NCBI GenBank assembly: GCA_963784195.1
Contig: CAWARA010000011.1
Location: 186,001 to 250,000, forward strand
From: CAVQAH01 sp963784195
GTDB lineage: Bacteria > Acidobacteriota > Vicinamibacteria > Vicinamibacterales > 2-12-FULL-66-21
DNA: 64,000 nt
Direction of reading: 5' to 3'
The position numbers and the translations under genes are program-made. Position 1 is the stretch's first letter. Each line of letters opens with the position of its first letter. The notes under the pieces were generated by a model. That model ran no database searches. It saw nothing but the letters and a program-made list of their open reading frames with translations, and was not told where the DNA came from. Below are positions 1 to 9,350 of this stretch, one piece after another.

Positions 1-1242
1 CGCGCTACGCAGCCTGGCCAGCGGTATCTCCCGGACGTCGACGCCGTCGATGAACACCGTCGCTGCGGGCGGCTCGTGCAGGCGTGGCAGCAGGCTGACG
101 AGCGCCGACTTCCCGGAACCGGTGTGTCCAACGAACGCCACGGTCTGCCCAGGCTCGACGCGCAACGAGATGTCCTCGAGCACCGGGCGATCGGAACCGG
201 GGAAACGGAACGTCAGATTGCGAAACTCGATTCCGCCCGAGAAGGCCATCTCCCGGCCCGCGGCGGTTGCCATCGAGTCATCGATGCCGGGAATCGCGTC
301 CAGCACGTCCAGCATGCGCTTCCACGACGCCATGCCCCGCTGCAGGATGTTCGTCACCCATCCGAACGCAATCATCGGCCAGCTCAACATCACGAGATAG
401 GCGTTGAACGCGACGAACTCCCCGAGCGAAATCCGGCCACGAATCACCTCGCGGCTCCCGAGCCACAGCACGAGCAGCGATCCGAACCCCAGGAACAGCG
501 TCATGCTCGGATAGAACATGCCCTGGAGCTTGATCAGGCTGCGGTTGCGCCGCACGTACTCGTCGTTGGCGGCGCGGAACCGCTCGATCTCGTGCGTCTC
601 CTGGTTGTAGGCGCGGACGACGCGCACGCCGGCAAGCGCTTCCTGAACCACGGCGCTGATGTCTGCCAGCTGTCCCTGAATAGCCTCGAAGCGTGTGTGA
701 ATCGCGCTGCCGAAGTACTTCACGCTGATCGATACGAGCGGCAGGGGCAACAGCGCCCACAGCGTGAGGCGCGCGTCGATCGAGAGCATCAGGATGATGG
801 CGACGATGAAGACCAGGATCGTGTTCGCCGAATACATGATCGCCGGCCCGATCATCATGCGGACGGCATTGAGGTCGTTCGTCGCCCGCGACATCAGATC
901 GCCCGTCCGCCGCGCCTGGTAATAGCCGAGCGGCATCTTCTGCAGCCGCGTGAAGAAGTCGTTCCGCACGTCGTACTCGATGTCGCGCGAGGCGCCGATC
1001 AAGATCCTCCGCATGAGGTAGCGGAAGACGGCGCCGACACAGGCAATGCCGATGATCAGCCCGGCATAGAGCGCGAGTTTCTGCCGCGTCACCCCGCCGT
1101 TCAGATCATCGATGGCGTGCTTGAGCACCCACGGCGACAGCAGCTGAATGGCCGTGGTGATGACGACGCAGACCAGGCCGAGAACGAACTGACGGCGGTA
1201 GCGATAGACGTAAGGAAGAAGCCTTTGGAAGGCGGGACCCAT
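1..1242 (-). CDS. ABC exporter, fused permease-ATPase half-transporter (3' end outside window)
   Basis: Reading the minus strand from the ATG at 1242 gives 414 codons open to the window edge. Residues about 15-290 form a six-helix ABC exporter membrane domain. This is followed by the start of the nucleotide-binding domain, with the Walker A motif GHTGSGKS (around base 145) preceded by a family-typical RNLTFRFPGS segment. Signature motif, Walker B and stop lie beyond base 1. The family is the MsbA/MdlB/BmrA type, which exports lipids, peptides or drugs across the inner membrane as a dimer, powered by ATP. The substrate cannot be told from sequence. It lies 235 bp downstream of, and in the same direction as, the TonB-receptor gene. 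No good Shine-Dalgarno precedes the ATG. Confidence 0.9.
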   Translation of the reverse strand, partial: MGPAFQRLLPYVYRYRRQFVLGLVCVVITTAIQLLSPWVLKHAIDDLNGGVTRQKLALYAGLIIGIACVGAVFRYLMRRILIGASRDIEYDVRNDFFTRLQKMPLGYYQARRTGDLMSRATNDLNAVRMMIGPAIMYSANTILVFIVAIILMLSIDARLTLWALLPLPLVSISVKYFGSAIHTRFEAIQGQLADISAVVQEALAGVRVVRAYNQETHEIERFRAANDEYVRRNRSLIKLQGMFYPSMTLFLGFGSLLVLWLGSREVIRGRISLGEFVAFNAYLVMLSWPMIAFGWVTNILQRGMASWKRMLDVLDAIPGIDDSMATAAGREMAFSGGIEFRNLTFRFPGSDRPVLEDISLRVEPGQTVAFVGHTGSGKSALVSLLPRLHEPPAATVFIDGVDVREIPLARLRSA

Positions 1243-1338
1243 CTGCTATCGAGTATACCGGAGCCCCGTGGAGCCGTGGTTCGTAGCTCGTCGCTCGAAA
1301 TTCGTTGCGGCCGAGGAGATCGAGACACCCGTAGACTT

Positions 1339-1386
1339 CCGCCTTCCGGCGCTGCGGCGGACTCGCCGTAGCCTTGGCGGAGGCGG
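1339..1386. repeat. GC-rich palindromic repeat (REP-like) between two minus-strand genes
   Basis: Outer arms CCGCCT (1339-1344) and AGGCGG (1381-1386) enclose a perfect hairpin CGGCG-GACT-CGCCG (1355-1368). The 1243-1477 spacer carries no credible ORF. This could be a REP-type element or a terminator for the TonB-receptor transcript; there is no U-tract. Confidence 0.4.
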
Positions 1387-1477
1387 TCGGTCGCTTCGAG
1401 TAACCCCACGCGAATCAACAAAAGAGAAGGAAGGACGCCAACTTTCGCTGGACGCCCCTCCTCCTCCCAACTGCGAG

Positions 1478-4465
1478 TTAGAACACGAAGCGCGCGCCGA
1501 GCTGCAGCAGGCGGGGGTTGGAGTTCCCCTGCAGCGTGCTCGTCAGGTTCAGGAAGTTGGCCTGATTGTTCGCCGCGTTGTTGCCGCACGGGGTCGAGAA
1601 GTTCGCACGATCCGTCACATTGAAGATGTCGCCGAACACCTCGAGCGTCCGGCTGCCGAACCGGAACTGATAGCCGATTCGCATGTCGAGCTTGAAGTAG
1701 CTCGGGCCGCGCGCGCCGAATGTACTCGCCGTTGAAGTCCACATCGGTACGCGTCCTCGGTCGCGTTGCCACGATAGGTTCCCGCGGAAAGTGGCTCGGC
1801 GATGATGCCGTTCCGGTCCGGCGTCGATGTCGCTGTTCACGAGATTGAACGGCAGACCGCTCAGGTATCGGGCGATGCCGCTGACGGTGAGCCCGCCGGT
1901 GCGAGGTACGATCGCGGTGCCGCTGACCACCAGATTGTGGCGGCGATCCTCGCTCGTCGGCCTTTCGTTAAGATCCAGGTTCAGCTCGTCGCCGACCTGA
2001 AAGTCGCTGCCGCCTATGCCAGTGCCGCTGAAGTTGCCGCGGCCGTACGCCAGCGTGTAGGAGACCCGCGCCGAATAGTTGTTGCGGTACCGCTTCTCCG
2101 CCGCGAGCTCGAGCGCGTCGAAATCCGTCCAACCCAGGTCCGATGGAACCAGGACGCTGGCGGTGAAGTTCACGAGCGTCGGGAACTCCTGACGCAGGAT
2201 GGCCTGGTTCTCATCGAGCTCCGCCGTTCGCTGTCGCGTCGTCGGCGACTGAAGCGCATTTGAGGTCGCGCGCGTCAGCGGATTGAGCTGGCGGTTGAAC
2301 AGCAGGTCACGGCCCATGTTTCGCACGTAGTCGGCCGAGACCGACAGGTCCTGCCCGATCTGGCGCTCGTAGCCTGCCGACCACTGGTAAGAGTACGGCA
2401 CCTTCCGATCAGGATGGTCCCATGTCGCGCCCGTGTTCTGGAACGTCGATCCGGGCGGGAACTGCGCGTCGATCGCGGCGCGGGTCGCGTCGGTGATCAC
2501 CGGCCCGTTGACCAGGAACGGATCGGTCGGCAACCGCCCGTTTCGTGGTCCCAGATCCGCGCTGTTCAGCGGGAAGTTCCGGCTCTGCGACGTGATGAAC
2601 GTGCCGCCCGTGTAGAAGCCGCCGACGAGCTCGAAATACGTCCGCTCGTAGAACTTGCCGAAGCCACCACGGATCACACCGCGGCCATCGCCGGCGGGAT
2701 CGTAGGCAAACCCAAGCCGTGGCTGGAAATTGTCGGCATCGATCGGATACGCGTCGGGGTCGTCGAAGTAGGGATTGGCCACTTCATCGATCGGGGTCAC
2801 TTCGGCGTCGTATCGCAATCCGGCGCTGACAGTCAGGTGGTTGTTGACCTTCCACTTGTCCTGGACGAACGCCCCGAAGAAGTGAACCTTCTGCTCGCTG
2901 GCGAGCGGACCGCCGACACGAATCGAAAACCGGTCCGGATACGTCCGTGGATTGTTTGGGTCGAAGGCCAGGTCATTCTGTGCGAACGAGAATGTTCCGT
3001 TGAGGTTCCCGTCGTTGGAGTTCTGAACCGTGGAGTACTGATACTGCGCGCCGAACTTCAGATCGTGGTCACCCTTTTTCCCGGGGATGAACCACGAGAA
3101 CGTGTTGTCGATCTGATAGGCATCGTTGATCCGCGCCTGTGCGCGGTCGCTCTGCTGATCCACGAACGTCTGGAATTGGAGCGTCGGATCGCATTGATCC
3201 TGCTGCCGCCCGTTGCCGTTGTAGCACGGGTTCGCGAACGCGACGTCTTCCTGGGTCCAATTGACGCGCAGTGTATTGACCTTCGCGTTGCCAATCACCG
3301 AGCTCAGGGTCGCGACGATTGTCTGATCCGTGTCGTCTTCTTCTTCTGCTGCCGCGAGCGTCCGATCGTCGATGATCTGATTGAACTGCGGCGAGTACTC
3401 GCGCAGCCAGCGCACACCCCAGGTATTGCCGGCATTGATCTGGTGATCGAACCGCGCCACGGTGTTCCAGATGCGCGTCTTCTCGATACCGGTGGTGTTG
3501 AACTCCGGCCGCGCCGGGACGTTGATGGTGATTCCCTCGTCCATGATCACGCGCTCGACGCTGCCGAAGAAGTGCGCGCGATCGCGAACGATGGGACCGC
3601 CAAACGTGCCGCCGAATTCCTGGCGCTTCGTGTCCGGCTTTGGTGAGTCGTTCTTCTTGGCGAAATACTCCTCCGCCGTCAGGTCCGCGTGCTGGCCGAA
3701 GACAAACGCGCTGCCCCGCCAGCTGTTGGTTCCCTGCTTGGTGACGGCGTTGACGACCGCACCGCTGGTCCGGCCGTACTCGGCGTCGAACTGATTGGTG
3801 ATCACCTGGAACTCCTGGATCGATTCCAGGGGCGTCCGCGCCTGCGTCCCCGAACGTCCGCCATTCACGTCGTCGAAGTTGTTGGCGCCATCCAGCAGAT
3901 AGTTGTTGTTTCTCGACTCGCGGCCGTTCGTGATGATCGCGTCCGATCCAACCGAATCGGTCGACACATTGGGAACGATGCCGGGCAGCACGCCGATCAG
4001 TCCGACGAAGTTCCTGTTGATCGACGGCAGCGCGGTCAGTTCCCGCGCGGTGATGTTGCCGCCAATCTCCTTCGATGTGGTGTCGACGAGCTGGCTCGCG
4101 GCCGACACCGTGACGGTCTCCTCAATGCCGCCGACGGACAGTTGCACGTCCGTGACAGCAGTCTTGCCGACCTCGAGCAGCACGTCGGCGAGTACGAACT
4201 TCTTGAACCCCTGAAGTTCGGCGGAGAGCTCGTATTTCCCAGGGGTGATCGCGCTGATGAAATAGGTCCCGTCGGAACTGCTGACAGTTTCGCGGAACAT
4301 TCCCGTGTCCTGGTTGCGAACCGTGACGTTGACACCAGGAAGGATCGCTCCCTGCGAATCCGTCACCTTGCCGCGTATTTCGGTCGTGCCCTGCTGTGCA
4401 GTGGCTGATGCAGCCACCAGCAGCATCAACGCTACCAGGGCGCACCTCGACACACGTGTATTCAT
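1478..4465 (-). CDS. TonB-dependent receptor with carboxypeptidase regulatory-like domain
   Basis: The ORF is 995 residues. A signal peptide (about 1-23, ending ASATA) is followed by a CarboxypepD_reg beta-sandwich (about 28-105), a plug domain (about 125-230, including LLDGANNFDDVNGG) and a large outer-membrane beta-barrel ending in aromatic VF. This Oar/SusC-like architecture is the common large receptor of Acidobacteriota, importing polymers or chelates driven by TonB. The ATG at 4465 has GGGAGGAG just upstream. Between about 1716 and 1821 the open frame loses family character. The conserved text NGIIAEPLSAG, NATEDAY and DVDFNGEY appears in the other two frames, then GARGPSYFKLD returns to the original. 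This implies three single-base insertions near 1820, 1750 and 1725 that cancel, so about 30 residues of the predicted protein are wrong. Confidence 0.93.
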   Translation of the reverse strand: MNTRVSRCALVALMLLVAASATAQQGTTEIRGKVTDSQGAILPGVNVTVRNQDTGMFRETVSSSDGTYFISAITPGKYELSAELQGFKKFVLADVLLEVGKTAVTDVQLSVGGIEETVTVSAASQLVDTTSKEIGGNITARELTALPSINRNFVGLIGVLPGIVPNVSTDSVGSDAIITNGRESRNNNYLLDGANNFDDVNGGRSGTQARTPLESIQEFQVITNQFDAEYGRTSGAVVNAVTKQGTNSWRGSAFVFGQHADLTAEEYFAKKNDSPKPDTKRQEFGGTFGGPIVRDRAHFFGSVERVIMDEGITINVPARPEFNTTGIEKTRIWNTVARFDHQINAGNTWGVRWLREYSPQFNQIIDDRTLAAAEEEDDTDQTIVATLSSVIGNAKVNTLRVNWTQEDVAFANPCYNGNGRQQDQCDPTLQFQTFVDQQSDRAQARINDAYQIDNTFSWFIPGKKGDHDLKFGAQYQYSTVQNSNDGNLNGTFSFAQNDLAFDPNNPRTYPDRFSIRVGGPLASEQKVHFFGAFVQDKWKVNNHLTVSAGLRYDAEVTPIDEVANPYFDDPDAYPIDADNFQPRLGFAYDPAGDGRGVIRGGFGKFYERTYFELVGGFYTGGTFITSQSRNFPLNSADLGPRNGRLPTDPFLVNGPVITDATRAAIDAQFPPGSTFQNTGATWDHPDRKVPYSYQWSAGYERQIGQDLSVSADYVRNMGRDLLFNRQLNPLTRATSNALQSPTTRQRTAELDENQAILRQEFPTLVNFTASVLVPSDLGWTDFDALELAAEKRYRNNYSARVSYTLAYGRGNFSGTGIGGSDFQVGDELNLDLNERPTSEDRRHNLVVSGTAIVPRTGGLTVSGIARYLSGLPFNLVNSDIDAGPERHHRRATFRGNLSWQRDRGRVPMWTSTASTFGARGPSYFKLDMRIGYQFRFGSRTLEVFGDIFNVTDRANFSTPCGNNAANNQANFLNLTSTLQGNSNPRLLQLGARFVF

Positions 4466-4642
4466 CTGACTCCTCCCAAGACTCTCAGATTACGAACAAT
4501 GAATGAGGTTTACGGCGATCGTCCGAAACCGTGGATGTGCGCGTTCTGGAAACCGGATCTGCGACTTCCGGTGCAACGATTTCCCTAGGAGTTGCAAGCA
4601 GAACCGCGCACGCCACTGTTATGCAGCAATCGTGATGCCGCG

Positions 4643-5365
4643 TTACTGGACGCCGACGTTGGCGAGTTGTCCGCGGAGCAGCGCCTCCTTCATCAGCTCG
4701 CTTCCGCGGTCGAGATGTTCTTCCATCCTCAGCCGGGCACCGGTGGCGTCGCGCCGGGCGATCGCGTCGACGATCGCCAGATGCGCCTCGGTGGCCCCCG
4801 ACTGAAAATCCCCGAAGTTGACGCCGAGCGACATGAACCGATCGACCTGGCCGAGGCAACGCTCGATCAGCTCCATCGCGAGACTGTTACGCGCGGCGGA
4901 GGCGATGGCCAGGTGGAAGCGGACATTCGCCGCTTCCGCGTCACGGTATTCACCCGGCGCGTCGCTGCGGCTGCGGCGTGCAGGTGCATCGGTGACCGGC
5001 AGGACCGCCAACCCGCGGAGCAACTGAATCTCCTCGGAGGTGGCCATGACGGCAGCACGGGCGGCGGCTGCCCCTTCGAGCAGTCGACGCACGTCGAACG
5101 TGTCGCGAATGGACTGAACGGTGACCGGGGCGACGAAATAGCCGTGACCAGCGACACGATCCAGGTATCGCTCCTGCCACAGCCGCGCGAGGCCTTCGCG
5201 CACGGGCGTGCGGCTCATGCCGTGCTCGCGGGCGAGCACGACTTCCGACAAGGGAGCACCGGGCGCATACCGTCCTTCAACGATGCCGGCCTTGATGTTG
5301 TGGTACGCGCGATCGACCTGAGTCGCCTCGGGAGCGACCGTTAGCGAAGACGATGGGGGGCGCAT
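4643..5365 (-). CDS. GntR-family transcriptional regulator, FCD subfamily
   Basis: A 240-residue protein. An N-terminal winged HTH (about 20-80) contains the GntR hallmark SRTPVREGLARL. It is followed by an all-helical FCD effector domain (about 95-225) with the usual helix patterns FDVRRLLEGAAA and RFHLAIASAA. FadR-like FCD regulators bind small carboxylates and usually repress a neighbouring catabolic or transport gene. I chose the ATG at 5365 (MRPPSS) over an upstream in-frame start at 5407, which would run through the palindromic site at 5376-5389. It is divergent from the outer-membrane protein at 5513, and the shared spacer carries two GTATAC-centred sites. This suggests autoregulation and control of the divergent gene; the effector is unknown. 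Confidence 0.92.
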   Translation of the reverse strand: MRPPSSSLTVAPEATQVDRAYHNIKAGIVEGRYAPGAPLSEVVLAREHGMSRTPVREGLARLWQERYLDRVAGHGYFVAPVTVQSIRDTFDVRRLLEGAAAARAAVMATSEEIQLLRGLAVLPVTDAPARRSRSDAPGEYRDAEAANVRFHLAIASAARNSLAMELIERCLGQVDRFMSLGVNFGDFQSGATEAHLAIVDAIARRDATGARLRMEEHLDRGSELMKEALLRGQLANVGVQ

Positions 5366-5368
5366 GGC

Positions 5369-5389
5369 GTATACGGGCAGTATACTGCC
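5369..5389. promoter_or_regulatory. Candidate FCD-regulator operator: two GTATAC sites 11 bp apart
   Basis: GTATAC occurs at 5369-5374 and again at 5380-5385. The second lies inside a perfect 14-bp palindrome GGCAGTATACTGCC (5376-5389). Centre spacing is 11 bp, one helical turn. FCD-family regulators typically bind short GT-N-AC dyads, so this placement immediately 5' of the regulator start fits autorepression. This is inference from pattern and position. Confidence 0.55.
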
Positions 5390-5512
5390 GCCTTTCCAAG
5401 CCCGCAAGCTCCCGGCTTCGTGCTATCCTGACCGCTGCCTCACCCAGCAGGCTCCCGGCTATTCCCTACCGGGGTTCTTTTCACAACCAACATTCCGGGG
5501 CAGGATTTTTTA

Positions 5513-6331
5513 ATGCGCACACGTGTCGCTGCGTTACTGGTGTTTTGTCTCACGGCCCCGATGGCCGCTCCCTCGGCGCTGGCGCAATACGGCGCCCGCC
5601 AGGTCTCGAGCCGGGCCACGGGCGAGACCTACCACGTCGAGGGCGGGTTCTACTTCTGGAATCCGACGCCGGATATCTTCATTACAAGCGAGTCCCTCGG
5701 CATCATCGGAAGCCGCATCGACTTCATCGAGGACTTGGGGATTGAGAAAAAGATACTTCCCCAGTTCAAGGTCGTGCTGCGCCCGGGGACGAAGCACAAG
5801 TTCCGCTTCGAGTACACCCCGATCAAGTACGACGCGGAAAATGTGCTGCGGGCTGACCTCATCTTCAACGGCATCCGCTTTCCAGTGGCCATCCCCGTCG
5901 AGACCGAGCTGATCTGGCGGGCCTATCGCTTCGGATACGAATGGGATTTCGTCTATATGGACCGCGGCTTCGTCGGCCTGTTGCTCGAAGCCAAGTACAC
6001 GGACGTCGAGGCCAGTTTAACCAACGTCCTCGACCGCGAATTCGTTCGCGCACGTGCGCCAATCCCGGCCATCGGCGTCATCGGCCGCGGCTACGTCCTC
6101 CCCAACGTCTCGATCACCGGCGAGTTCAGCTTCTTCAAGCTGCCGGAGGACATCGACGAGGACTACCAGGGCAAGTACTTCGACTTCGATATCTACGGCA
6201 CCGTGAACTTCACCGACAACTTCGGCGCCCAGGCCGGCTACCGCTCGTTCGATGTCTTCTACAAGATTGAGGACGACGAGGGGGATCTGAATCTGAAGGG
6301 GTTGTACTTTGGGGGGGTCGTGCGGTTTTAG
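5513..6331 (+). CDS. Exported beta-barrel-type outer membrane protein, function unknown
   Basis: A 272-residue protein. The first 24 residues are a clear signal peptide (hydrophobic core ALLVFCLT, cleavage near SALA-QYG). The rest alternates polar and hydrophobic residues in short strands rich in Phe, Tyr and Gly and ends in VVRF, as expected for a small outer-membrane barrel whose last residue is Phe. No enzymatic motif is visible. It starts at ATG 5513. The leader has a run of T (5505-5510) and no strong Shine-Dalgarno. It is divergent from the GntR/FCD regulator, whose probable operators sit about 130 bp upstream. I do not recognise a named family. Confidence 0.75.
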   Translation: MRTRVAALLVFCLTAPMAAPSALAQYGARQVSSRATGETYHVEGGFYFWNPTPDIFITSESLGIIGSRIDFIEDLGIEKKILPQFKVVLRPGTKHKFRFEYTPIKYDAENVLRADLIFNGIRFPVAIPVETELIWRAYRFGYEWDFVYMDRGFVGLLLEAKYTDVEASLTNVLDREFVRARAPIPAIGVIGRGYVLPNVSITGEFSFFKLPEDIDEDYQGKYFDFDIYGTVNFTDNFGAQAGYRSFDVFYKIEDDEGDLNLKGLYFGGVVRF

Positions 6332-6337
6332 GACACG

Positions 6338-6520
6338 TCGTGGTCGGTGTTCGGGACTCGGTGCTCGTGGCTCGGTCTTCGGGAGACTCGGGCGGTCTCG
6401 GGATTCGGGACTCGGGCGCCTGCGGCCCGCGCGAGGCGACGGCTTGCCAGCTAACGGAGCGTCTTCGAGCCCCGAGCCCGACCCGAGCCACGACTACGAC
6501 CCCGAACCACGGACCACGGA
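6338..6520. repeat. Inverted arrays of short words between convergent genes
   Basis: The left arm (about 6340-6415) is built of repeated words such as TTCGGGACTCGG, GTGCTCGTGGCTCGG and CTCGGGATTCGGG. The right arm (about 6455-6528) carries their complements (CCCGAGCCCG, CCGAGCCACGAC, CCCCGAACCACGG, ACCACGGACTACGG). The arms pair imperfectly around a loop of some 50 bp. The array fills the space between the convergent 5513-6331 and 6521-9241 genes and could fold as a bidirectional terminator. Confidence 0.5.
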
Positions 6521-9241
6521 CTACGGTTTCACCCACACTCCAAGCAACCGATTATCCCGACTATTCGCTTCGACTTCCGACGGCCTGAAGCCAGCGCTCG
6601 TGTCGATGGTTACGAGCGCGGCGCCGCGCTGGGGATCCAGTGGCACCCTGACTCGGCGTTCCTCGCCGGGCCCGAGCTGAAGCACCTCGCGCCATGCGCC
6701 GGATTGCAGCGTCACCACGTTGGCAACGGGCGCGTTGCGGACGAGCAGATCGATCGACGAGCCAGCATCAGGATCGAAGACCACTGAAGTCGACCGCGCC
6801 CCACCGGCCCAGAATGCTTCGGGCTCCGGGAAGCTGCGATCGTCGAGGAAGTAAACCGATGACGCTCCGTAGCGCACGGCCTGACGGGCGAAGGCGGTCG
6901 TGAACCGGTCGCGAGCGGGAACCACCGAGACTGGTTCTACGACGAGCTCCCGCACGACCCGCCGCGCATCGTCGTCTCCACGGACAATCAGGGCACGGAC
7001 ATCGACGGGAAAGTCGACGTCGATGGGTACTGGTGGAGAGGCGATGGCGAGAGTCTTCAGCGCAAACTGATCCTGGCCTATCCCGATCATCAGCCACCCG
7101 CCGGGTCCGCTGGTTCTCGCGCGCACGCGGTAGCGGCCTGCAGGCACGGCGGGAAGCGTCAGCAGCGGACGATCGTTTCTGCCGGCACCTCCGTTGGTGA
7201 CGAATCGGCGCCCGGGGTCGATGCGCAGCGTTGACGGGACTCGATCGGGCGCGATGGACGAGAACGGGTTCAGTTGCCAGGCGATCAGCCGCGGCTCGCT
7301 CGAGAGCCGGCGCAACAGGTCGACCTGAGCCGGCGCGGCATTCACGCGTTCCGCGCCATGCAGCGACCACGTGATCGTCAAAGCCAGCATGAACGCCGAC
7401 GCGTACGCAAGCGAGACGACGGTCCCGAACGACGCCGTCGTCCGCAATCGCGGCGACCGCTCCAGCACTCTGAGGAGCCGCCAGGCAGCGAGGGCAATCG
7501 TGGCCCACACCACCGTGTCGAGAAAGAACTCCGGCTCGCGATCGCGGAACCACGCTGGCATGCCTTGCCCGAGATCGGCGAGACGCGACAGCCAGCTCAG
7601 CGAATGGGCGTAGCCCTCACGCGTGTTGAACGCGAGCGCACCGCGCCCAGGCACGATGAGCACCGCTGAGAGAAATCCCGTCAGGGCCAGGGCGAGACAC
7701 GCCGAGTAACGGCTCGCGCGCGTTCGCATCGCGCTCCAGGCAAACGCCGCGGGGATCGCCAGTGCCGGAACGATCGCTGCGGCGAAGCGTGCCGGTGCGC
7801 TCCAGCCTCCCCACCACATGGCGAAGTTTGCAACGGTCAGCAGATACGGCACCGAGACGAACAGCAGTTCGATTGCGAGGCGTCGCGGCGAACCGGCCTC
7901 CATCGACGACTTCTCTGCTGCACGACCCGATCGTCCAAGCAGCATCAGACCCAATCCCGTGACCGCCGTCACGAGAACCGGAGCATTCGCGAGCAGGCCG
8001 AATCGCTGATCGAAGAGAAGGCCGGTCAGGCCACCGGGGATGTACGCGAACGAGAACTCGCGCGAGCCCCCGTATGGCGCAGACGGATCGGGAGTGCCGT
8101 AGAGCGCGATGAAGAACCCGACCCAGCACAAGGCGCTGACGGCCGGAACCGCGAGGAAGGCCACCGCCTTGCCGGCAGGATTCCTGGTCGTCGAGAGCCG
8201 CAGCAGCACGAGCGCCCCGAGACTGCCCGCAAGGATCGCGAATCGCGTGTGCAGCCACGGGAGAAGTGCCAGCGCGACCCCGTGAAGGAACCATGGGCGA
8301 ACAGAGGTCGATCCCGTCCGCCGCTCCTCGGCCGCCCGGAGAAGTGCCCAGACGCCGGTCAGCGTGACGACCCCGCCGATACCGTCAGGGAAGACCGTGA
8401 AGCTGTGAAAGATGGTCGTGGGCGCTAACACGACGGATGCCCACCCGAACCACGCAGCCGTCACGTTTCGCGTCGCCAGCCAACCGAGATGCCACACAAG
8501 CGCGCCGCCGCATGCCGCAACGACAATCAAGAAGACGACGGTCGCGGGATAACCGCCGATCGCGAAGGCTGGAGCAACCAGCGCCGAGATGCCGGGCGCG
8601 TGAATCGAGTAGATCTCTCCATCGCGGCCGCGGCGGAGATAGTGCGGCGCGAGGGGTCCGTGATAGTAGGCCTGGTAGTCTCCGCGGCGGTGGTTGTTCT
8701 CGATCCGCAGATCGCCGTCGAGGAGCAAGCTCTGCGTAATCACGAGATAGTGCGGCTCGTCGCCGCCCGGCACTGCGGGCGCCACGAACGCAAACGCGGT
8801 TGCGAAGATCGTGGCGGACAGAACGCCCGCGGCCGCGCTCGGCCGTGTGCGCGCCAACTCCACAAGGCGACCGATCGCTCCTGCTCCTTGTCGGCGTCGC
8901 GCGATCTCACCGAGCATCAGCAGAGCGATGCCGCACCAGACAAGGAAACGCAATGGTCCCGACCAGACTAGTAGTGCGGCCGGCAAACTGACAGGAAGGA
9001 ACGGCAGCAGCACCAGAATCAGCAGGCACAGGGGAGCCAGGGAGAAACCAGCCCGCGCCGCCAGCATCGCCGCCGCACCCAGTGCTAGCGCAAGGACGAT
9101 GGCGAAGGCTGAGAGCGGCAGGACGGCGAGTCGAGGGCCGTCGGTGTATTCAAAGGCGAGCGTGGCCTGGCCGAGCCACGCGGCGGCCGCGACGGCCAGA
9201 CCGATGACGGCAGCGACCGGGAAACTTCTGCCGGATGGCAC
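6521..9241 (-). CDS. Large integral membrane protein, GT-C glycosyltransferase-like
   Basis: A 906-residue protein with about a dozen hydrophobic helices in residues 1-590 and a mostly soluble C-terminal third. An extracytoplasmic loop near residues 157-165 has the acidic motif PGGDEPHYL followed by SLLLDGDL. This resembles the DE-x-H first loop of GT-C enzymes (ArnT/PMT, GT39/GT83), which use polyprenyl-phosphate sugars on the periplasmic side. Start codon GTG at 9241. It is divergent from a second multi-helix protein at 9351 that shares similar C-terminal organisation, so the two may act on the same cell-envelope glycan. Donor and acceptor cannot be inferred. Confidence 0.7.
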   Translation of the reverse strand: MPSGRSFPVAAVIGLAVAAAAWLGQATLAFEYTDGPRLAVLPLSAFAIVLALALGAAAMLAARAGFSLAPLCLLILVLLPFLPVSLPAALLVWSGPLRFLVWCGIALLMLGEIARRRQGAGAIGRLVELARTRPSAAAGVLSATIFATAFAFVAPAVPGGDEPHYLVITQSLLLDGDLRIENNHRRGDYQAYYHGPLAPHYLRRGRDGEIYSIHAPGISALVAPAFAIGGYPATVVFLIVVAACGGALVWHLGWLATRNVTAAWFGWASVVLAPTTIFHSFTVFPDGIGGVVTLTGVWALLRAAEERRTGSTSVRPWFLHGVALALLPWLHTRFAILAGSLGALVLLRLSTTRNPAGKAVAFLAVPAVSALCWVGFFIALYGTPDPSAPYGGSREFSFAYIPGGLTGLLFDQRFGLLANAPVLVTAVTGLGLMLLGRSGRAAEKSSMEAGSPRRLAIELLFVSVPYLLTVANFAMWWGGWSAPARFAAAIVPALAIPAAFAWSAMRTRASRYSACLALALTGFLSAVLIVPGRGALAFNTREGYAHSLSWLSRLADLGQGMPAWFRDREPEFFLDTVVWATIALAAWRLLRVLERSPRLRTTASFGTVVSLAYASAFMLALTITWSLHGAERVNAAPAQVDLLRRLSSEPRLIAWQLNPFSSIAPDRVPSTLRIDPGRRFVTNGGAGRNDRPLLTLPAVPAGRYRVRARTSGPGGWLMIGIGQDQFALKTLAIASPPVPIDVDFPVDVRALIVRGDDDARRVVRELVVEPVSVVPARDRFTTAFARQAVRYGASSVYFLDDRSFPEPEAFWAGGARSTSVVFDPDAGSSIDLLVRNAPVANVVTLQSGAWREVLQLGPGEERRVRVPLDPQRGAALVTIDTSAGFRPSEVEANSRDNRLLGVWVKP

Positions 9242-9330
9242 AGGAACTGGTGTTGCGGCCAGAGAATGCGACTTCGTAACCAGCGTGTTCGCGCCCGCTC
9301 GCAGGTGGCTTCGTAGACTACTTAGTGGAC

Positions 9331-9349
9331 TAGAATGACTGGCATTCTA
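9331..9349 (+). promoter_or_regulatory. Inverted repeat directly 5' of the start codon at 9351
   Basis: TAGAATG (9331-9337), loop ACTGG, CATTCTA (9343-9349): a perfect 7-bp dyad ending one base before the ATG at 9351, where a ribosome binding site would lie. No Shine-Dalgarno is visible. It could be an operator overlapping a TAGAAT -10 element with a nearly leaderless start, or an RNA hairpin at the start codon. Confidence 0.4.
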
Positions 9350-9350
9350 C

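Noticed and set aside
1253..1258. Another GTATAC near the ABC exporter start as a possible regulator target
   Set aside because: An isolated 6-bp match without palindromic extension is expected by chance in 64 kb.
76..1371. A 431-residue plus-strand ORF
   Set aside because: It is antisense to the ABC exporter, whose motifs are unambiguous.
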